DNA of 64,000 nucleotides from Falciphora oryzae (Eukaryota; Ascomycota; Sordariomycetes; Magnaporthales; Magnaporthaceae): positions 344,918-408,917 of the forward strand of contig JNVV01000029.1 of assembly GCA_000733355.1 (NCBI GenBank), given 5' to 3'. The notes under the pieces were generated by a model. The model worked only from the letters and a program-made list of their open reading frames with translations. It searched no databases and was not told where the DNA came from. A program made the translations under genes and the position numbers. Every line of letters starts with the position of its first letter. The stretch's first letter is position 1. Below, piece by piece: positions 59,220 to 64,000 of this stretch.

Positions 59220-59292
59220 TGGAGGGGGGAAGAGGAGGAAAGAAGAGGGAAAAAAGAAAAAGAAAAAAAAAAAAAAGAAAAAAGAAAACGAA
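59220..59292 (+). repeat. Purine-only A/G tract
   Basis: Roughly 70 bases are almost entirely A and G on the plus strand, from a G-rich left part to an A-rich right part (AAAAAGAAAAAG...). It is a mirror-type polypurine tract that can form triplex DNA. It encodes nothing recognisable. Confidence 0.8.
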
Positions 59293-60637
59293 AGCGAGCG
59301 ATTATGACATAACACCAAAAACACCCGCCGCCAGTGACGCCTTTCTGGAAGGGATAACGAACAGACATACGCAGTGCCTTGTCCCATCCCATGCGACGGC
59401 CAGGGATACGGCAGCCACCAGCAATTACCTGCCTACAGGCCGACCTGCCTACCCGTCCGTTCGTTTCCCCATGCCTGCAGAAGAAGGCGGTCTGAGGGCA
59501 GGGACGGGTAGGTTATCCTATTGCGACCAATTACGCGCCTTGCTACTCGTGCTTACTCTAGTTGGTTATAGTCCCTCCTCGTCCTATCCCCAACTAAGCA
59601 TGCGAGAGGGGATAGTAGCCGCCCGCGTTATTGGGACACGGGGCTGGGTAGGTGTATGGTATTCCGCTGCCAATGATTCATGCCACGGAGCCTAAGGGAG
59701 ACGTCAAGAGTCGGACGGCGGCGGTGACACGAGAAGACGGAGGTCGAGTGCCTACCAAATATTTGGGGCTGTTTTTCTCCTCCATTTTCTGGGGCGGCAG
59801 GCCGGCACCGGACCTCGCCGGAGAACGAGGCGGCGACGTGGTGCGCGGTCTGGCTTGGAATCAAAACCATCGGATGAGATGACCGGGCGTAGCACCCTTA
59901 GCAAAAAAGTATTCACCATCAGCCACCCTAGACTCTAGGCTAGACTCTAGGCAGCACTCATGATGACCTACGAGAGGCTGAAAAAGGGACTCCTGCGGAC
60001 GTTGTCACTCGGAGCAAGCGCAGCCTATCACCAATGTCGAAGGCAAAAATTAAAAATAAATGAATGTGTAGAATCTCGTCTCGTGGTTGTGGCCCTTCTC
60101 CCTATAGGTCGGATCCGGGGTAGGTGGTAGGAATCAAACCCCAAGCCAGCCCCGGCCCGCCCGACCTTCCGAACCTATGCCAGCCCGCCCATCTCTCGGC
60201 GTCTGCGAGCACGCAGGCGAGAACGGCACGTGTGTTGCCCGAATTGGGCTTGCAAGAGTTGGCACTTCGAAAAATGCTTGTCGGGAGCTCGAGCCACAGA
60301 CACAGGGCCCCCATTTCCCGGGACGGCCATCTTCTGGTACCGCAGTACGCAATACCCAGGCACCCAGGGCAGCACCTCTGCCTGCGCCGCCGGGGGAGCC
60401 AGCACTGCGCGGGTGCCTTTTCGATCTGGAAATACCAGCCATGATGCAGGCAGGCTGTGGTGCGGACCCGCGCCGCCGGCCGGCCAGACCGCTTGGCTTA
60501 TCCACCGCTCCGCTATTCGAGCCTCGCCCCTTGCGCGCAGCAGGAGCCAGTTCTTATTTTTTTTTTTTTCTTCCCGCCGAGGACTTTTGCCTGGGCCACA
60601 CACAGACTCGATCTCACACCGCACATCCCGTTCTTCT

Positions 60638-60661
60638 GGGGCGGGGCGGGGCGGGGCGGGG
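60638..60661 (+). repeat. GGGGC repeat, G-quadruplex motif
   Basis: Five runs of four G are separated by single C residues on the plus strand. This satisfies the strict G-quadruplex pattern with one-base loops. It is non-coding. Confidence 0.9.
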
Positions 60662-61070
60662 AGGTTGCGGTGCAGCAGTTGAGATGCCCCTCCAACGCTC
60701 ATCCCCGTCTCGACGCGATCTGTTCGACCAAAGAAGGTGGGTAAAAAAGAACCACACACAAAGCATGCGTCACAGGGGGATTGAAAAAAAAGGGGATGAC
60801 GAGTTCCCTTTTTTCCAGAAGAGAAAACCAGCCAATCCAATGGCTTAACCTGCGCACATGTCTCGCACCTTGCCCGGTTTTTCCCTCACCCAGACCAGGC
60901 AGCTTCTTTTGCGGGGACGTTCCATGATCCATCCCATCCCCTACCTAGGTAGGTAGGTACCCCCCCTGCGCTGGCTCACGGCACGGCTACTAAAATAGTG
61001 CCACGGGTCGACCCAAGGCTTCCCACTCAGAAGAGGTCACGATGAGTCTCTATAGTGCCGGACCCTTGAG

Positions 61071-61090
61071 ACACACACACACACACACAC
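61071..61090 (+). repeat. AC dinucleotide microsatellite
   Basis: Ten perfect AC units, followed by the imperfect AAACACC. Confidence 0.95.
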
Positions 61091-62177
61091 AAACACCTGC
61101 TAGTCTCTTCTCGACATCAGGTCCCGTGGGAGACTCGGGCGAGACACGCAACCCATGTAGATGGCGCGAGCATCCAAGGAACAGCGCTCTTGTGAAATTT
61201 TAGGGGTCTTCCCGTGCTCCCACCCTCCCAGGGCTCCCCAAAACAAGGCTTAAAACCGGATAATGGGTGACCATCAATGTGTGGCGATGCAACGACGGCC
61301 CCTTTTTGCCCCAACGGCAACACAAGGAGAAACCAGATGAAAAAAAGAGGCGCGTGTTGCACTTTCCTTTCCATGGAACAAACGCCACGCGGCTGAACGA
61401 TCTGGGACACACAGCTGACTTGACTTTTTCGCCTCCCATTTTCTTTTTTTTTTCCCAAAGGGTGATCCCCCCCACCGCCCGCGTCATGCTAGCACCGAAT
61501 GGGTTGACCGCCTCGTCCCGCTCCTCAGCTAGTGGGGACCCCTCCTCCAAGGGCGGGCTGCGCTGTTTCCCGTCGTGGTGGCTAGCCCGGCTTACGTCTT
61601 TCGCTGGCACCCCTCCATGATGATGTGCTGCCATCCCTGTACCCCCGTCACGCGTGGAGGCGGGCGGGCGCAAGGCTGTGCGCCGAGCCCAACGCGCGAA
61701 TCTCTGCGTCCAAGAGCCGATGCTGGGCGCAGGTAGGTACCTATATCACGATAGCTGTGCTGTCTCTGCCACACATGGGGGAGAACCTGGTATTGATGTG
61801 GTAGAAAGAGGCACCTGTCTCCGCAAACTCTTCTTCTCTATCGAGTCGTGCTAGAGCGCCAGAGAAGCTCATCTCAAAAAGTCATAATTGTACAGCGGTG
61901 CGGCTTGTCGCTGGTCTGTTGCCTCTGGCCATTGCCGTGCACCTTGTCTCCAGGTTGTTCCGCTGGAGCAGACGGCTCCTCCAAGTCTTGTGATCAGAGT
62001 CAACCGTTGCGGCCTAGCATCATGACCAAAGCGTCGTCTGGACTAAGGGTCGTGTCATCAGACCTTTTGGACGACGGTCCGATCGACGACAATCTTCGTC
62101 GACCCCCTTGACGGTCCCCCTGTCACACCCACAGAGCTCTCTCAGTCGCTGCTTCCCCTTGCTTGCGAACCACAACT

Positions 62178-63288
62178 TTATTGGTGGTTCACCTTGTAGT
62201 CCTCGTCGGGCAAGTAGAGGTGCCTATCGGCGCCCTTGGCCGTCAGGACGACCATGCGGATAACACCGCCCGAGCTGCCGTCCCACTTGATAGCCTCGCT
62301 TAGGGCGCCCTTGACGAACGCCACCGCGTCCTTCTCCTCCATGCCCTCGCGCCAGTTTGCGTCGCAGTATCCGTAGATGTACGTCGATCCGGAGCCGCCG
62401 ATCGCGTATGCCTGCTTGTGCAGCGATCCGCCGAGCGGGATTGAGTAGACCTGGCCACCATGCCTCTCGTCCCAGCCCGCAATGATGAGTCCGGCCCTGT
62501 TATTCGCGACGTCTTGTTGTTAGCTGCTACGGGGCATCATGTGGTCCCGGAGCAAAACAGAAAGGATGGAGGTGACGGAGAGTAGCTACTTACGACAAGC
62601 GGTCCTTGTTCGCGTAGCACATCTCCTGGAAGATGGCGGCGGCTGTCTGGGTCGTGGGGGGCTTGCCGTTCATCATGTGGAAGAGGCCGAGCTGGTACTG
62701 GACGATGTCGGCGACCGCCTGCGTGTCCGCTGCGGACCCAGACCGACAGCACCAGATGGTGTCGTGGACTCTGGTCAGCTTATCCGTCACTCGGTTCGCA
62801 ATGTAGGCGCCCGTCGTCGTCCGCGAGTCGGCTCCTGTGTTGCGGGGGAAGCAGTTCGGGGTCAGTGGTTTGCGCAAAAGGAGGGTGGGGGTGCGCAAGC
62901 AAGGGTGAACGGCCATGATCACAAAGGCCTAGAAGTCGACGTACCTAGGATGACGCCGTCCTTGAAGGTAACTGCCATACTATCATGATGTCAGAGGTCG
63001 AGCTCCGGGGTGGCCGCGCAGTGCGGGACGCATGAGGCGGGACCGGCTTACATCGAAGTACCGAGGCTACGAGGGCCTGTTAGCATGCATTGCGAAGCGG
63101 GCACTGCGATTCGTCTCTGATCAAGGGATGGGAGTGCACTCACTTGACCTCGCCCTTCTTTAGGCGGTCCATGTCGAGGTGGATGCCGTCTGTGTGCTCC
63201 GTCAGCGGAGGTGTCCCCGGGTTCAGGTCGGAGCCGCCCAGCGAGGGAACCCACCTTCATTCAACATTCCCGAGTTGCCAATCTCCAT
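62178..63288 (-). CDS. PRE3: 20S proteasome subunit beta-1
   Basis: Six exons, 63288-63255, 63189-63144, 63066-63052, 62979-62945, 62834-62594 and 62496-62178, give exactly 230 codons (229 residues). The propeptide [20 protein letters not shown] is followed by [19 protein letters not shown], where the Thr after LG is the N-terminal nucleophile released by autocleavage. [35 protein letters not shown] and [19 protein letters not shown] match beta-1 of yeast (Pre3) closely. It provides the caspase-like activity of the 20S core in cytoplasm and nucleus. Exon 3 is only 15 bp and lies across the cleavage site, so five introns fall in a short 5' region. All introns have GT-AG borders. Confidence 0.97.
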
Positions 63289-63690
63289 CGTGATGGTCGC
63301 AGTGCAGGCGCGTGAGTCTTTCGGTCGGGATCCGGCAAAGCGAGGAAGCTGTCGGCGTTTCGTTGCTGGACGCGGAGGATGCGGGTTGGAGGGCAATCGG
63401 AGGCTACAGCATGGAGACAGACCGCAGCTCCAGACGGGCGGGAGCTCCAGGAGCTCAGCTCAGGCAACCCAGAACGCGTTGGCAGCTGACCGCCTGGCAG
63501 AATTGGGGAAGGTGGGCAGATGGTCCCGTGCTCAGGCACGTGTAGGTGGGGGCACTGGACACCTTTGTGCCATGGCTGGGGTCAAAGGGCCTCTGTGCTT
63601 ATAGCCCTGCAATACAAGCGGAAAGTGCCCAGCAGGAAGGATATTGCACCGGTTCAACCTATATCAAGGCCAGGACGCGGGAATTCTGCC
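63289..63690. other. Spacer between the proteasome gene and 5S rRNA
   Basis: Promoter of PRE3 and upstream region of the 5S gene. No protein gene was seen. Confidence 0.5.
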
Positions 63691-63809
63691 ACATACGACC
63701 ATACCCACTGGAATATACGGGATCCCGTCCGCTCTCCCCTAGTCAAACCAGTGAGGGCCGAACTAGTACTCAGGTGGGTGACCACTGGGGAATCCTCGGT
63801 GTTGTATGT
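63691..63809 (+). rRNA. 5S ribosomal RNA
   Basis: A 119-nt stretch starts ACATACGACCAT and ends GTTGTATGT. The ends pair to form helix I (ACATAC with GTATGT). The core GATCCCGTCCGCTCT and the 3' part GGTGGGTGACCACTGGGGAATC match the conserved regions of fungal 5S rRNA, including the RNA polymerase III internal control region. A T-rich run (TTTTGTTTTTTTTT) follows directly and serves as polymerase III terminator. A single copy stands alone, as is usual for the dispersed 5S genes of Pezizomycotina. Some 5S copies in such genomes are pseudogenes; this one has no obvious damage. Confidence 0.93.
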
Positions 63810-63825
63810 TTTGTTTTTTTTTGGA
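63810..63825 (+). terminator. RNA polymerase III terminator of 5S rRNA
   Basis: The T-rich run right after the 5S 3' end includes nine consecutive T, sufficient for polymerase III termination. Confidence 0.8.
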
Positions 63826-64000
63826 TACATATGAGTGGCCGAACCCTTGCCCATGATTCCATTCCGACTCCATCCCATCAAGTTTGTTCCTTTTGTTTTG
63901 CCTTTTTTTTTATTTTTATTTTTATCATTGAATGACGCCGCGCGCCCTAGCGATTGATAAAACCATCACCTCAGCTTCAACTTGGCGTTTCGTTGATCCT
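63826..64000. other. Window end, no gene seen
   Basis: T-rich sequence (63900-63927) and a short remainder with nothing recognisable. Confidence 0.5.

Larger units (their letters stand above)
56650..62177. other. Gene-poor region of 5.5 kb with simple repeats
   Basis: I find no gene with a recognisable domain or sustained coding-like codon use. It contains an A/G tract at 59220-59290, a run of about 14 T near 60557-60570, a GGGGC repeat at 60638-60661, an AC repeat at 61071-61090, GGTAGGTAGGTACC-like sequence near 60949-60962, and a TAGACTCTAGGC direct repeat at 59929-59952. The left end includes the cyclin promoter. Short unannotated non-coding RNAs cannot be excluded. Confidence 0.5.

Noticed and set aside
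60110..60170. tRNA-like B-box (GGTTTGATTCC) on the minus strand
   Set aside because: No matching A-box or cloverleaf arms at the right distance.
1..64000. CRISPR array, insertion sequence, bacterial operon or transposase
   Set aside because: The sequence is eukaryotic with spliceosomal introns; no repeat-spacer array or transposase reading frame was seen.

Overview
The window is nuclear DNA of a filamentous ascomycete (Pezizomycotina, most likely Sordariomycetes). The evidence is genes split by short GT-AG introns (about 50-120 bp, often with a CTAAC or CTGAC branch site), GC-rich third codon positions, NLR-like immune receptors, Zn2Cys6 and 2EXR proteins, and a single dispersed 5S rRNA gene. 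No species is named because nothing here fixes one. Exon borders were read by eye from splice signals and reading-frame continuity. Where they close exactly, the coding length is given.

Layout. 0.5-2.9 kb: a coiled-coil protein. 3.8-28.0 kb: an accessory-looking stretch. It begins with minisatellites and an AsaB/CmcJ-type oxidoreductase gene that has lost its start, followed by a family-2 glycosyltransferase, two small hypothetical genes, a 2EXR protein and a CorA-like membrane protein. Then come two NLR-like receptors: a lipase-like hydrolase-NB-ARC-TPR protein (minus strand) and a nucleoside-phosphorylase-NACHT-ankyrin protein (plus strand). Between them lies an Arp1-type amidase whose 5' end faces the first receptor. 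A tandem BTB protein closes this part.

29.8-42.3 kb is a housekeeping block: alpha-tubulin (450 aa, 7 exons), an Ede1-like endocytic EH-domain scaffold (1,321 aa) and the unfolded-protein sensor IRE1 (1,273 aa). 44.5-56.7 kb holds an NmrA/isoflavone-reductase-like enzyme, a Zn2Cys6 regulator, a secreted GH32 fructosidase and a PHO80/Pcl6-7-type cyclin. 56.7-62.2 kb is gene-poor, with simple repeats and a strong G-quadruplex motif. The window ends with the proteasome beta-1 subunit (229 aa, 6 exons, one of only 15 bp) and a 5S rRNA gene.

The most notable content is 11-26 kb, where two NLR-type receptors with different effector, nucleotide-binding and repeat domains lie about 4 kb apart. In fungi such proteins act in self/non-self recognition and regulated cell death. 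The ankyrin array has a regular 102-bp DNA period, as expected for repeats that can be reshuffled. A link between the receptors, the facing amidase and the neighbouring CorA-like protein is inference from position only.
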